Counted from the first letter of the stretch, positions 1-13,755 are shown. The stretch is DNA of 64,000 nt from Corythucha ciliata (GCA_038030265.1 CM075938.1:23971009-24035008), one strand, 5' to 3'. The notes: a model not told the origin generated them from the sequence alone. Program-made: numbers and translations.

Positions 1-350
1 TCCACGAAATGAAGTAAATTAAAAGGCAGAAACTTGATGAATTTAGTGCATGCCAATTAGAAAATGTTTGTACAGGAAATTACCGAAAAGCAGTGGTGAG
101 GCCTTTAAGTTTGCTAAAATGGAAACAAAACAGAAAACCGATGACTTTTCACGAACAGTCTACAATGAAATCATTAGTTTGCCTTGCATCTACGTGCACC
201 CAGACCAGACACATACCTTCGTGTTAACATATTGAACGCAACATTTAAAATTTGCTGTTCAAAAGTGCATGGCTATGGCGAGCATGCCATTCCCTTAACC
301 GCCTTACCGTTATTACATACACCCCCTCCCACCTAAGATATGCAACTCAC

Positions 351-1921
<1,571 letters not shown>

Positions 1922-2044
1922 ATAAAGAGATTTTGCAAACAGCTCCGCTAACGCTAACGTTAACGCTATTCACATTTCAACCAACGAAATGTTTACTACT
2001 CTAGCAACAGGTACACGGGGACTGGTTGCAAAATCTCTCTAATA
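1922..2044. mobile_element. MITE with TIR ending AGAGATTTTGCAA (copy 1)
   Basis: Short element with inverted ends: AGAGATTTTGCAAACAGC on the left, and GGTTGCAAAATCTCTCT on the right. It contains a GCTAACGCTAACGTTAACGC stretch. The same element occurs in reverse orientation at 46524-46673, and an end fragment lies near 30138. There is no coding capacity. Confidence 0.8.
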
Positions 2045-2120
2045 ACAGGCTATTGAGGCATTATGGTCGTATTCAATTTCAGATATATCTTCCTCATCTT
2101 CAGATATATCAAACCTCAAC

Positions 2121-2265
2121 TTAAGCCCTGTTCACACGATGCAATGTTTGAGCTATTGCATGCTGGTTTTTCAAAAACATCCGGTCACTACCAAGGAACA
2201 TATGTTTTTAAAAAAACAGCATGCAATATAGCTCCAAACATTGCATCGTGTGAACAGGGCTTTAA
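2121..2265. mobile_element. Palindromic MITE flanked by TTAA (GCCCTGTTCACACG ends)
   Basis: TTAA at 2121-2124 and 2262-2265 flank a 137 bp near-perfect palindrome. It begins GCCCTGTTCACACGATGCAA and ends in the reverse complement of this. The TTAA duplication is the target preference of the piggyBac superfamily; membership is inferred from that alone. A truncated relative starts at 44133. Confidence 0.85.
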
Positions 2266-2671
2266 TCCTGGTTTGCCTGTTCTAAAAAAAAACGCTGCGA
2301 ATTATCGAACAATGCCTTATTATTTCGACTCCGGCTTGAAATTACATGAAAATCGACACCCCACACCCCTATGATCCCAAATCCTTTGAAAATCCCCATT
2401 TTGGACCCGCTTTTGGCCCATAAAACCCCAGGGAGTTATTTGATCAAACTAATCAGATGTTAGGACCAACTAGACCCCAAATGGAGTCTATGAGCGAAAG
2501 AACGAGTTTTTTCGAGCAAGATATGGCCCGGACAGCGGACGGACATTTTTTTTATTTATTTCAGATTTGGATTCTACGCACTTTGAAACGTAAAACTACA
2601 AATTTTGATGGGGGGTCAAAAAAATGTTTTTGCGATACGATTACAAAGACTTATTATTGAGAAATAATAAG

Positions 2672-2762
2672 TCAAAAATATCCGATCACTACATGGGATC
2701 ATGTGTTTTTTTTTCATCATGCATGTAAACTATGTAATCACGCTTCGAAAAATGCCTCGTCG
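2672..2762. mobile_element. Half MITE, related to 53661-53815
   Basis: Shares the words ATCCGATCACTAC, TTTTTTTTTCATCATGCATG and GCTTCGAAAAATGC with the right half of the complete element at 53661-53815. Only this half is present. It is followed by two tiny hairpins (CGGCGG..CCGCCG and GCCCTT..AAGGGC) at 2760-2802. Confidence 0.65.
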
Positions 2763-3319
2763 GCGGTCTCACCGCCGTGAACGCCCTTGCGAGATCAAGG
2801 GCCTAATGTACAGGGCCGATATTATGGGAGGGCAGGGAAGGAGCAATCGAGGATACAGAGGGGGTCATGTCCACCCCCAAAATCATAAGAATATATTCTT
2901 GATATTAAAATAGTTTTATAATATTCCTATAATAAATAGGTATATGTACGTAAATTTTTTACGTATAGCTTGTAAAGGCTAATCTGCCCCCCCCCCCACA
3001 AAACTACAAGGAAGTAAACATATCGAGGTAATCAATCCACGTGAATTTATTAACGTGATTATATGTATAATGGTGGTTAATCGGTTTTCGGTCTGGTCTA
3101 GACCGTCATCAGACCGTGGCAACTACCCGATATCAAGCTAAAGCGGAAGTTAACAGCCAACACTTTTCACATCAAATGTTTGTACCTACTTGAACCTCTT
3201 GGGTAAATTACTGGCACATATTTTACAATTTTCCGTAATTTGAAGCTTTAATGATCACCCCCTCCCCTCAAACATCTTTCGACTTTTTCAGAAGATTGAT
3301 ATGATGATAGAACGCAATA

Positions 3320-3475
3320 TTAGGACTGTTACAGCAAGGTGTTTGAACATGTTCGGAGAAGAGTTGCCGTGGGGCCAGCCAATCAAATTCAAGATGTTTA
3401 CATTTCATTTGATGGTCCCATGGCAACTCTGCTTCGAACGTGTTCCAAACACCTTCCTGAAAGGCCTATTTCAGG
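3320..3475. mobile_element. Palindromic MITE (GGTGTTTGAACATGTTCGGA arms)
   Basis: The left arm reads AGCAAGGTGTTTGAACATG, then GAGTTGCCGTGGG. The right arm carries the complements CCCATGGCAACTC and CGTGTTCCAAACACCTTCC. A left-arm fragment of the same family lies at about 38716-38757. The element is followed by a poly-C run. Confidence 0.75.
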
Positions 3476-3699
3476 ACCCCCCCTCCCAAATACTGAATAC
3501 ACTAGGATAAAGATTGAAATTTGGTGATTTTTTAAAATTTCATGCCCTATTATCACCCCCACCCCCGCCGCATCCGTCATCACCGTCAATTTTTTCGAGT
3601 GCCCCCCCCCCCAACTCACTCCAGATCCACCTTTGATTAGGAGACCACCTGGGGGTCCCCGGCTTGGAATAAAATCATCCCAAATATTCATTTAGAAGT

Positions 3700-4010
3700 T
3701 AAGTGGACCGATTTACGGTTTTTTTTAACGTTTTACAGAGTTGAAGAAATCTGATTTCTGAATTGTGAAAACTCGCTTTGGCGGTTCTCTAAAGTGTCCC
3801 AAAACCGCGGAGTTATGTCTAAAGAAGAGAAATCTGCCAAATCCTATAAATTTTCTTTTTAAGTCCCCGTTAAATTTGATTTTTGAATGAGGGAAACCTT
3901 GCGAAATTGGATTTTTAAGGACACAACATCACAAAATTGGCTTATTGCTTGCTCCAAACCCTCGAGAAATTGCCACTAGAATGAGCCAAACCCACAGAAT
4001 TCCTGGCCAA
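3700..4010. repeat. Degenerate tandem repeat, type GAAATTnGATTTTTnAAG
   Basis: Imperfect units of about 35-45 bp built from words such as GCGAAATTGG, ATTTTTAAGGACA and CAAATTTG. The units drift and no two neighbours are identical. It resembles the array at 30480-30960. No coding potential is seen. Confidence 0.5.
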
Positions 4011-4310
4011 GTTCTCTGAGCATCGCTATATTAGACAGAAATTTCATGGCAGCACTGTAGATTCAAGAATCGCCAAATTTCTGTTCATACAGTACTCATA
4101 GCGTTTTCAGGTAATTTACAGAACGGGCTTCATGCTCCTGGCTTTAAGGACTTTATAACTATCTTTTTTTTATGGAACCATCAAATCATGTGTCTAATCT
4201 GACTTTATTTTGGACTGGCAAGACGGGGAGTGTCGAAATCACTGATTCGCAGGAGACCCTAAGCTAGGGAGTGTGCCTCTCAGTACAATCGTACCCCATC
4301 TTATAGCAAT

Positions 4311-4540
4311 ATCAGCCCCGTCCACACTTGTAACCAACTGCCGTTCCGTCGCTCCGAACCGAACAAATTATGGTGCAATGTTCGCCCACTATGCTCGACC
4401 ATACCGCTCCGCTCCCCGGAGCGAAACGGCGAAGCGGAGCGGGATGGCCGAACATAGTGGGCGAACATTGCTCCGCTCCGTTCATCGTTCCGTAACATTT
4501 AATCGCTCCCCGAAGGAGCGGTGAAATGGACCGTTCTTTT
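4311..4540. mobile_element. Palindromic MITE, GC-rich (CCCCGTCCACACTTG end)
   Basis: Large hairpin: GTTCGCCCACTATG on the left pairs with CATAGTGGGCGAAC on the right across a centre near 4420 that is rich in CGGAGCG. The left end GCCCCGTCCACACTTGTAAC matches, inverted, the right end of the element at 4864-5056. The right border is unclear. Confidence 0.75.
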
Positions 4541-4659
4541 CTTGTCGCAGTCACTTCTTCAGTTGTGCCGCACGTAAAGGCTCGACGTGTTTTTGTCTCT
4601 TCGTTTTAGTTTTATCGTAAAACACGTCAATACGATTGGCATTTAAAGTACCAAAATAG

Positions 4660-4770
4660 CCTTTCAAATGCCTAGCATTTCCACCCGTCTTCTCGAAATT
4701 AATCTTATGGGAACGGGAGGAAATGCTCGGCTCCAGAGCTGAATTGTACGAATAAAAAACGCCATAAATG
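4660..4770. mobile_element. MITE relic, family of 12741-12891
   Basis: Contains ATTTCCACCCGTCTTCTC, then GCTCGGCTCCAGAGC and AAAAACGCC in the same order as the complete palindromic copy at 12741-12891. The left arm is degraded. Confidence 0.65.
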
Positions 4771-4863
4771 TGTGAAAAACGCAGAAGTTACCAGTACCCA
4801 GTACCGCAGTGCAGTTACCAGTACTGCATATGAAGGGATGATCAGAGAAACGGAACGGCAGAA

Positions 4864-5056
4864 TTAAAGACCCCGTCCACACTAGTTTCACACCGTTCCG
4901 AACATTCCTTTGATTCGATGGTGTTTTCCACCGGGAGCGGGCCCGTTTCATTCTTCAGAACATATTTTCTTTGAAGTTTTGCCGCTCCGAACAAATCATT
5001 TGTTCCGTTGGGAGGAACGGAACGGCAGTTTGTTACAAGTGTGAACTGGGCTTTAA
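4864..5056. mobile_element. Palindromic MITE flanked by TTAA (CCCCGTCCACACT / AGTGTGAACTGGGC ends)
   Basis: TTAA at 4864-4867 and 5053-5056 flank a 185 bp element. Its ends read GACCCCGTCCACACTAG and CAAGTGTGAACTGGGCT. The interior holds CCGTTCC / GGAACGG inverted words. It is non-coding. Confidence 0.8.
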
Positions 5057-8000
5057 GCGTATATCGTATAAGGAGCCATCTGGGCAATCTTCCCCCTCTC
5101 ATCATAACGTATTCCTTGCCCTTATTCTTGACGCCTTATTATTTTAGCCAAATAAGTCGAATTTAAGCCTGTTTCGCACGAACATTTTCCACAAGAGACG
5201 GAATATGAAAACCCGTGTTTATGGACGTCTTCAGAGATCTTCCTCATCGAGGACTTCACTAATTGTAAAGAACGCTGTGAAGACGAGCAGACGTTTAGTT
5301 GTGCCACTCTCGTTTTAAGGGCATACGGATTGGAGGATTAGGAGCACACAAAATCAAAATGATTAGAGAACCCCCCCCCCATTACCACCACCGACATAAA
5401 AGAGGCTGAAATTTGAGGTTATCAAGCAGTGAAACCAAGATTAAAGAGAGTAATTGTGAGAAAAGCAAGCTGAGAAGAAAATATTGCGAATTATTCGCAG
5501 TTTTTCGAGAAAGAAAAAAAGAAGCTTTTTAGAGCTTTCGAGATGTTAGCAATCCAGAAGTGCGAATGTTTCAAATAAGATAAAACGAGTTTCTTCAGCG
5601 GACGTCCTGGCGTTGTCCTTGAAAGGAAACTGGGAAAAACAAGACCGAGCGCACTGAACTTAGAATTGAATGTAGAGCGAGAAGGGAGCGGGAGTGAAGA
5701 TTCCAATATTTCAACAGTAATGCTCTATCCAATTAAGTATATGAAGCAACGAAAAGTGACAAGAGTAGCATCCCACGCCCCTTCGACTTTAAATAATTTG
5801 AGAACAAATAGGCCCAGTCAAATGTTAGGAGCACAACTCGATCAATTTTCATACCACGAGACAACTGCATGGTGACCTTGATCTAGTGAAACAAGAGCCT
5901 TTTTGATGGAATCTCTGGTTTATGTCAAGCGATATGTCTTCGTTAAGGATAAACTATTTAAAGGCCTACCTTTAGTTTTGGGCACGCCTCAGTAGCATTT
6001 CATACATTTAAAAAAAATTAATTATGCTTAATTATAGGTACAGATTTTCTGGGCTGCTCAAAAAGATCTCTACTAACAGCATATTTTCCGCCGGTCATAC
6101 ACCATTCCAGTGAACAACTTTAAATAAGGTGTGATTTCTTCATTTTTCTGCATATAATTCGTGGAAATTTCGCTTTTATGCAGGCATCATTCATAACGTT
6201 CCATATTTTGGCCTCACATTAGAAAAAAAAACTGTTTTCACCAGCAAAAAAATCAGACGAAAAATTGAGGTTAATTCGACGCGAAGGATAATTGAGATGA
6301 TTCTTTTGTTTTGTTAAATGGGTGTCTTTGTGGGGTTTTTCACGTATCCCATGGTTCAACAACATAGTAGACGGAGGGGGCGGGGGACTTATGATATGAT
6401 CATATAGACCAAGAAGATCCAGCCAAAAAAGTGCAACCATTTGCATATTTTCTTCGCTATGCCCGTTAAATCCATAATAATAAATAACTCACTAATAGTA
6501 ATACGTAGTGGGAAAAATGGTCTGTGACGAAACCCCGGTGTCAGACGCCATCCAAGCATGTAATTGTGCGCAGAGAAGTAACACAAATTCCGATGAGACG
6601 GGAAAACGTTTTATTCACGAAGACAATAAGTATATGTATAAGATAACGCATTGGAAGATATTGGGAAATGAATACCTATTATATTTTTTGCTTACGGGTC
6701 CAATGGCCGTCAGCCAATGGAAAAGTCGGAAAAGCCGACCCCCTACCATCACTTGAAGTACCGATTTTCGGTGTCAGGTTACTTTTTCATAGGGAAAAAT
6801 GGGAAGAGAAATCCATATAAAATATAACTAATCTGCGATGAATTGTTTTCGTGTCATCACAAAAGAATAATATTATGTAGGTCCCGTCGGGGAAGAACAA
6901 AACCAGAAAAAGTTTCCGCTGCCGCGTGTGTAAAATTCTGGTTTCTCTCACCACGTGAAAATTGTGAAAATTCATAATAGGAATTTTCCATGCGTCTTAA
7001 ATCAGAGTGCAGCCGACGGGATCAGCACAGTCCAGAGTCCAACTTTGATTGCCGAAGAGGGGCGCCCTCACCCGCCTACCAACTTATAATTTCGTCAGGC
7101 GTTAGAACTTTAGAAGCCGTCGATGACAGAATGACAGGTGTCGAAGGCGTTCTCCCACTGTAAAATCTGCTCCGTAATCAAAACGTTGCTGGAAAATGTG
7201 TAACCAAGAGAACTTTTATATTGGAAACGAGTTGCGAAGACGACACTGTCCGTTCATTCATTATCGAGTCGGTGCAGCGTCAGTGAAAGTCACCTATTTT
7301 TCTTTTTAAATTACAACACCAAACAGAAATTGAAAGACAATAATGCAAGAGTTATTTGATCAGAAAATCGTGATGATGCTGGAAAACAAGAGATACTTGA
7401 AAATTATTTTACAATTTCAACTCCCATGGGGGTTAAACCTTCCTTTTGACTATGAATGATAATAATGCGTTTCGAAGAGTATACGGCACTTCCGCACTTT
7501 ATATGATGAGTACAGAATCACGCCTCTTTCGTCGCTCGAATCATCATTTGTAATAGCCGAGATGAGAGTACTTTTATTTACTTCGAAGGCTCATCATGTG
7601 TACTCTGAAGACCGAGTGAACAAAGATAACGTATTTCTGTACCTTTGCTTCTAAAAGACAGTTTTTTGTTTTTTCTATCAAACTCTCTCAAATATTTTCA
7701 CCCGTGTAAGCATAATAGTCCAGTCAAATTATAGGACCTATACATATAGAAGAACGTACACACATAAGTTACCCCTAGCTTACCCATATAACATATACCT
7801 ACATAAGTAGATGTATGAAATGTTCGATTGCAAAAATGTAAACTCTGAAAACCTCGGCACAACTTTTGACACCCCGAAAACAGAGATTTTTTGGCAATTC
7901 TTTTTCCAGTTTAAGTGCATTCCATTTTTTATAAGTACCCCTAAAACGAAAGACTTGACTCACAAAACGTGTAGAGCATTACATTTCCAACAACTTTTCT

Positions 8001-8572
8001 TTGCAGGAAACCGAATAAGCGCTGAATAGTGCTGTACAAAGGAACAGGCCCTGTTGCTCCCCAAAAGTACTTTCGTGGCAGAATGACTTATCCGGGCATG
8101 AAAAAGTGCAATAATAATTCATGCTTCAACTTGGCCGTAGGACAACAACCTACGGAGAGGACTTAGTCGGCAGCTGCAGTTTTCACGGCTCACGTTTTCT
8201 TAGTTTCGTTTAGTTAGTAAGTAATATTGTTGTAAGGAAATCCAATCAGGAGACGGCAATTTAGGAGCACTATATGGCAACCAAGTGCAAAAAGACGCAT
8301 ACGATATGGAAAATTCATGTGGGAACGTAATCTCAAATGAGCAAGCTTCTGAGTAGGCCGGCCTCCAAAGGTTTATTCACCTAGTCTCGCGACTTTTTTT
8401 TTATTGTTTATTTTTCACAACTTTTTTAGCGACCAGCATCGAAGGGTGTGGTCCAAGATGTTCCGTAGAGACGAGTTTCTTGATGTCCTTGAAAACTAAG
8501 GAGTTCGGAAGAAAACGAGAAAAAAAGATGAGCCGGGTTGACGAGTTTCCTCCAACGAACTTCCCTTTTAGG
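5057..8572. other. Intergenic, no gene recognised
   Basis: I see no conserved protein segment or RNA gene in these 3.5 kb. A possible weak MITE lies at 5161-5325 (TTAAGCCTGTTTCGCACG on the left, a TTTTAAGG right flank). A poly-C run occurs near 5370. Short open frames here show no recognisable motifs. Confidence 0.5.
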
Positions 8573-8580
8573 TATATAAG
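8573..8580 (+). promoter_or_regulatory. TATA box of the cuticle-like gene
   Basis: TATATAAG lies 69 bases upstream of the ATG at 8649. Transcription would therefore start near 8605, leaving a short leader, as is common for highly expressed insect cuticle genes. Confidence 0.75.
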
Positions 8581-8648
8581 ACCCGGAGGTGCTGGGATTC
8601 GTTACTTCATCTTTGGACACAGAACAAGAGGAAGCAACCCCTATCATC

Positions 8649-9306
8649 ATGCAGAAACTCGTGAGTCTTGAAAGACTGAATTCACTCTAACAAAGTTTCA
8701 ACTTTTTTTAAAATTTCCAGATCGCTCTTTTGGCTTTCGCTACCGTGTGCACGGCCCAATTCACCGGGTACTCGTACTCAGCTTTGGCTCCCGTCGGCAT
8801 TACCAACGTCGTCGAACCCTACAAGACTGTGACTCCCTACATGTACTCTCACGTCGTCCCTCACCACGCCGTTGTTGCTGCCCCAGTTGACGTCGCCAAG
8901 TAAGCGTTTTTCTACTGTCATCCTATCCGAGGATTTCACGTCTTACAAGACACTAATTTCAATTTCACCCACCATCAGATCTGCCTATGTCAAGGATGTC
9001 TTCACCTACCCCTACACCTACAACTACAACTACAACTACATGCCCACCCATGTCGGCGACACCGCTGAAGTTGCCGCTGCCAAAGCCGCTCACTTCGCCG
9101 AATTCGAGAAAGTCAAAATGAGGAACAAGAGGGACGTGTACACTCCAGCCTACGTTTCCGGATCTTTCGTCCACCCAACCGTCTACAAGCCCTACGAATC
9201 TGTCTACAACTACAAGCCCTACGAATCTGCCTACAAGACTTACACCACCCCCTACACCGGATTCTACAACACCCCCTTCTACAACCACTACTATCCCCAC
9301 TACTAG
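8649..9306 (+). CDS. Secreted tyrosine-rich cuticle-like protein (3 exons)
   Basis: Exons 8649-8660 (only four codons, MQKL), 8721-8899 and 8979-9306 give 172 residues. The intron interrupting the signal peptide after four codons is a classic insect cuticle-gene layout. The signal peptide (MQKLIALLAFATVCTAQ) is followed by a Tyr/Pro/Val-rich mature chain. It holds DTAEVAAAKAAHFAEFEKVK, a motif seen in several non-RR cuticle proteins, then a dibasic RNKR site (a possible furin-type cleavage). A C-terminal tail repeats YKPYES twice and ends in FYNHYYPHY. There is no chitin-binding RR consensus, so the family is inferred and an eggshell or other extracellular structural protein remains possible. 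A TATA box at 8573 and AATAAA at 9337 frame a compact transcription unit. The opposite strand is also open, because of the Tyr-rich codon pattern. Confidence 0.85.
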
Positions 9307-9336
9307 ACGACAAAGCGTTACTTTAACATTTAAAGC

Positions 9337-9342
9337 AATAAA
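9337..9342 (+). terminator. polyA signal of the cuticle-like gene
   Basis: AATAAA 31 bases after the stop codon, followed by an A-rich then T-rich stretch. Confidence 0.75.
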
Positions 9343-9896
9343 AAAAACAATTTTTTAAACTTGGGAATTTTCTTCTTTACCCTAACCCTTCAACACGACA
9401 CACTCCATTCGAATGAACAAAGATGGAGGCCAGCGTAATAATGCTAGTTGTATGCATAAAAACGACGTTCTTTTGGTCAAAAGCATCTTTCTTCATTATC
9501 GAGCAACGCTAAGTACAAGATGAATGCAGAGATGAATGATGTGGCCGTGATGTTCAAATCCTACGTCTCCTAGGTCAAAGGCACCAAAATAAGTTGAATA
9601 CGATTTAGCTAAGCTTGTACTATATCCAGGATCTTCACTATTTTCACCAGTGGAAGTTATTAAAATTGTTCGTTTCATTAGAAACAAAACTACCTCAAAA
9701 ATTGTGTGATTTACTAAAAATTAGGAGATAATAGGCTTGCAGCTTGGTCTTTCTGTAAAACACGTAGATGAGGGGGGTAGAACCAGACAAATCAGCAATT
9801 AGGGATCTTTCAAGTGAAAAAATAAAGAATTCAAAATGAATTTTCTGCCCATAGTTATTTCAAAGTTGGGTTTATCGAAAAAAAATAATATGGACC

Positions 9897-10017
9897 ACAA
9901 CAGGCAAATTTTTTTCTCGTTATTTATTTATTTATTTTATTGTAATATTGTGATCGACGAAACATCACAATATTACAATAAAATAAAGTAATAAACAACG
10001 AAAAAATTTACCGTTGC
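9897..10017. repeat. AT-rich long hairpin
   Basis: Nearly perfect inverted repeat of about 50 bp per arm. The core arm TATTGTAATATTGTGAT pairs with ATCACAATATTACAATA, and the loop is about 9 bases. It may be a small MITE or a hairpin RNA source. Confidence 0.8.
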
Positions 10018-10984
10018 AGTTGATATTTTTTTTCGACAAAAAAAGGAGAAAAAATGAAGATTTTCCCCTGTTCAGCACTTTCTTTAAAGTTTTTCACTAA
10101 AGTGAGAAGTTCCGAGAAGTTTTCCAGGAGTGCTTCCCAACAAAAGAATAAAAAACATTGTTATTTAGCCTAACAAGTTATCGCCCATCACTGATACTGA
10201 TTATTATTATTTATGCAGGTATCGACCAATACAGGTGATTACCTAAAGTTAACAAGACTTCCAACAACGGCGCGGGGAAAAATAAATCGTACGACCAGGG
10301 GCGGATCTAGGTATGAATCCTTGGGGGGGAGGGGGTAAATGTCGACGACCCTCTCCCTCCCTTTACTCCAACACCCTCATGTTACATCATTCCATCGATT
10401 CCAAAATTCATAAGATTTTGGGGTGATGTTTCAAGACAAATAAGGATGTATAACACCTATGCCGAATCAGTCCTCCCAAATTATTCTTTTACCCTACAAA
10501 TTACCAGTTACCGACGCTAGGGAGTCCCAAAAGCCAAGTTTAAAGCATAACTTATCTTTTCTGGAGGCAAAATGGTCAGTTTTTTTTTATATAAAATCTA
10601 GAATAGAAGGCTTCAAAATTTTAAACCGAGGCGAAAAAGCTTGAAAAAGTTGGGTAAGCTAATGGAATGAAGGTTGATGGCCAGAAATCAAGCTCACGGA
10701 CATAGGTTGGTCAGAAACAGGCGATTTTAAGACGTTCAACCATTTTAGAAAAAAAGGCTCGTAAGGTTTGTAGTACGCTCCGTATTGTTCGTGGAAAACC
10801 AATGTACTCGTACTTATTCATATGTACGTATTGATGTAGGAAATGACCCAAAATGTTTTCTTAAAGCCACTCGTTTAGGGGATAACTAGAAGAAAAAAAC
10901 GGATAAAATGACCCGAAAATCGCGGTTTTCGTGCTACCAAAAGTTGTGCCTAGCGTTTCAGAGTTTCCATTTTTTCTGTTGAAA
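10018..10984. other. Intergenic with a GGCGGATCTAGG / poly-G repeat fragment
   Basis: No gene seen. At 10298-10340 the phrase GGGGCGGATCTAGG is followed by a long G run. The same phrase with a G-rich follow-up occurs at 21451, so this is a fragment of a dispersed repeat. Confidence 0.4.
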
Positions 10985-12300
10985 ACTTTTTACTTACATA
11001 CAGGTTGGATGCGAATAAGTGTGGAAAAAAAATTGGATGAAATTAGACCTCATTTGCAATCGAAAACGCTAAACACGTACTCCATGGTACGAAAATCAAA
11101 AGCCATCGAGACTCGAGACATGATTTTTCTAATATCCTTCTAGGATAACATCTCTTTCCCTAACTAGATGCGTGTAACTCGCTTTGTATCAGACTTTCTG
11201 TAAAATTTTCGGGAAAAACACACTCTGCCCCCCTGTCAGACCTCTGACAGAAAGCCAGAACTAGCAATTTTCGTCATAAAATAACTATTTTCTGTCGTCT
11301 CGGCAGCTCCTTAAGATTGTACGATATGGAGATTGTTAATTTTCAATAAAAGTCAACCACCACTTGACCATACTAAATCTGCACCTATCGACTTTCCATG
11401 GACCAGAGAAACGTCTTCCCCTGCCCCGTTCAAAATTACTCATGAGCGTTTGTTTAATTAATTGGAAATTTTACAGCAAAAATGACAATTTTGTTTGAAG
11501 TAGAAAAGAGTGATTTTTCTCTTCAAAATCGCTTGTTTTGACCTGCCAAATTCAAACAATCCTTGCGAATTTCAACATGCTAAACGACATGAAAGCCACA
11601 CCGGCAGTGGGCCTTTAAACGGAACTGACTGTGAACGCCCACCAAAGTATCAAAAAATGTCGCCCCAGCAGCTGGCTGTCAAATAGAGTGCATTATTTAC
11701 TACAACGAATTTTTGCTATTAATTTGAGTTAATTTGCTAAACTCCCTATTATTCGGCAAAAATTACCACTCAGAGTGACTTTCTACTTTTATTTAGCCAT
11801 TTCCGCACAATAATGCCTAATTTATTAATAACGACGAAATTCGTATAAGTTGTGAAATCCATTATATTCGACAGCCGGCTGCCGGAGCGATATCTTTTGA
11901 TGCTTTGGTCAGCCTTCACATTCAGTTCCATTCAAAGGACCGCTTCACACGAGGCTTGATTTTTAGGCTCGATTTCACCAACTTCTTCAACCACGATCAA
12001 CAACTAATCACGATTACAATGTAAACACTTATATCAGAATTCATATGGGTCGTTATTGGCAACTAATCACGATCAACTTCAAACGAGATCAATTTTGTTG
12101 GTGAAAATGGGCCTTAGCATGTTGAAAGTAGCAAGGATCGTTTGAATTTTGCTGGTTAAACCACTGATTTTAAAGAGCACTCGTTTTTTCCAAAAATGGT
12201 CATTTCTGACAAAAAATCGCTAATTATTATTTTTTTTAAACGCAAAAGAAAATGAGTAATTTTTATGAGTTTTCCACCAAAATTTTCCCATCAGAAGGGC
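10985..12300. mobile_element. Degenerate copy of the 33379-34620 foldback family, with an inserted MITE
   Basis: The left arm (CATACAGGTTGGATGCG.., CTCATTTGCAATCGAAAACG) and right arm (TTAGCATGTT.., ATGGTCATTTCTGAC) follow the same order as the complete element at 33379-34620. The centre near 11770 is an inverted repeat with GACAGCC..GGCTGTC words. At about 11935-12116 a separate palindrome (CCGCTTCACACGAGG / GGTGAAAATGGGCC ends) interrupts the right arm. No transposase is seen. Confidence 0.65.
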
Positions 12301-12372
12301 TGAAAACCCGAGTTTTTTTTTGTATGTAACTCGCGTACTCAAAAGTACGCGTTCGAAGGAAATTTCCCGTAA

Positions 12373-12523
12373 AGCTGGGTTTTCCTAATGCGGCGCAAAA
12401 CGCTTAGCGAGCGCAGCGTATTTTACATTTATTCCTAGTTACTACATGTTCACTTTTCGACTGGGAAACAATTTAAATGACGCTGCGCAGAGCGTTTTGC
12501 GCTGCTAGGAAAATCCGGCTTAA
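12373..12523. mobile_element. Palindromic MITE (GGATTTTCCTA..GCGCAAAACGC arms)
   Basis: The left arm GGTTTTCCTAATGCGGCGC plus AAAACGCT pairs with AGCGTTTTGCGCTGCTAGG plus AAAATCC. The right flank is TTAA at 12520-12523; the left flank is altered to GTAAA. Confidence 0.75.
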
Positions 12524-12740
12524 GACGTGGTAGAGCGCTGAATTTCCTTTAGAATTCAAACAACCCTCTACATTCATAGACCAGCAGTCAGGTAACTTGT
12601 CAGTGACAATTCCAGAGTTAATGACATTTTGGGAAGTTGATTCAGGATGTAAGGATGTCACTCGAGTTTCCACCTAAATTTCTTGGTGGAAACATCTGAC
12701 AAACTAACCAACTATTAGTCATTGTTGACTTATTACCTAT

Positions 12741-12891
12741 AGCGTTTTCCATTTGCATAAAATTCTGCTCTGAAGCCGACCATTTCCACCCGTCTTCTCT
12801 GTTCTCTGAATTATATTATATGATAACGGAGAAGACGGGTGGAGATGCTCGGCTCCAGAGCGCAATTTTGTGTAAATGGAAAACGCCATTA
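12741..12891. mobile_element. Palindromic MITE (GCGTTTTCCATTTGC ends)
   Basis: The left end GCGTTTTCCATTTGCATAAA pairs with the right end GTGTAAATGGAAAACGC. Inner arms are ACCCGTCTTCTC and GAGAAGACGGGT. A degraded copy lies at 4660-4770. Confidence 0.85.
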
Positions 12892-13755
12892 GTTTTAGGC
12901 TCCCTAGTGTTGTGTCCTACTTTCCATCGCAAGCGCCCTACTTTTTCGTGCCAGGTGTCCTCGGAAACCATTTTTAGATCTGCTTACCCTAGTTACCAGG
13001 CCGCTAAAAGTCACGTTTCACTGGGGTTGTTTGCTATTATTTGTATTAGAAAATTGTATCTATAAATTCTGAGGTTGTATTTGAGGGTTCCCGGATAATC
13101 AGTGGCCATTTTAGAGCATTATTTTAAAGGGTCTTTCGACCTCTGTGTTGAAGTCAAGGTTACAAGCAAAATAACTTTTTATTTCTTCTGAAATCAACTA
13201 CACACATAAATTAAAAATTGGAATTTCTTTCCACATAAGTCGTAAAAAATAAATAAAAATAACGAAGATTGCTTTTAGACCAGTGGATATAGACACCAAA
13301 ATTTGGGTAAATCGCAAACGTGCATGTAATTAATTTTCTTTTGCGTGTTGTTAGGACCAATGAGAGTAGTTATTACTCAACCTTGCAACCCTCAAAACCT
13401 TGTGCGTAACTCGTGGCACTCGAAAACCTAAGAAAATTTCATCGCTTTGTCTGGGGTTTTAAACAAAAATACCAGAAGAAAGCGATTTTCGAGCATGACC
13501 ACAGTATACATTGTTAAAGCCAAATAAATTTGCTACAATTTAAGCCATGCCCGAGCATCCTTGGTCTGTTAGTTCGAGAAATACAGCCAATCAACAAAAT
13601 ACCTAATCTCGCCAAAAAGCGAGAATTTAGTGGTATGGTAATTTTTCAAGACCCGTAGCACTCAAATACACAGTGACTGGTACTTGGTTGAACAAAATGA
13701 GAGGGGTGATTGTGCACCCAAAATGCAATAAAAAATTTCCTATGACCTAATAGAC

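Noticed and set aside
84..113. 30-nt seventh coding exon of the WDR7 gene
   Set aside because: AG and GT borders and phase fit, but so short a segment has no alignable similarity, so it was not annotated.
2760..2802. Two adjacent short GC hairpins resembling bacterial terminators
   Set aside because: No T tract and no bacterial gene context. They are probably incidental, or part of repeat debris.
8965..9300. Long Val/Gly-rich antisense open frame opposite the cuticle-like exon
   Set aside because: It is a mirror of Tyr/Pro/Thr codon usage on the real coding strand, with no promoter or splice signals.
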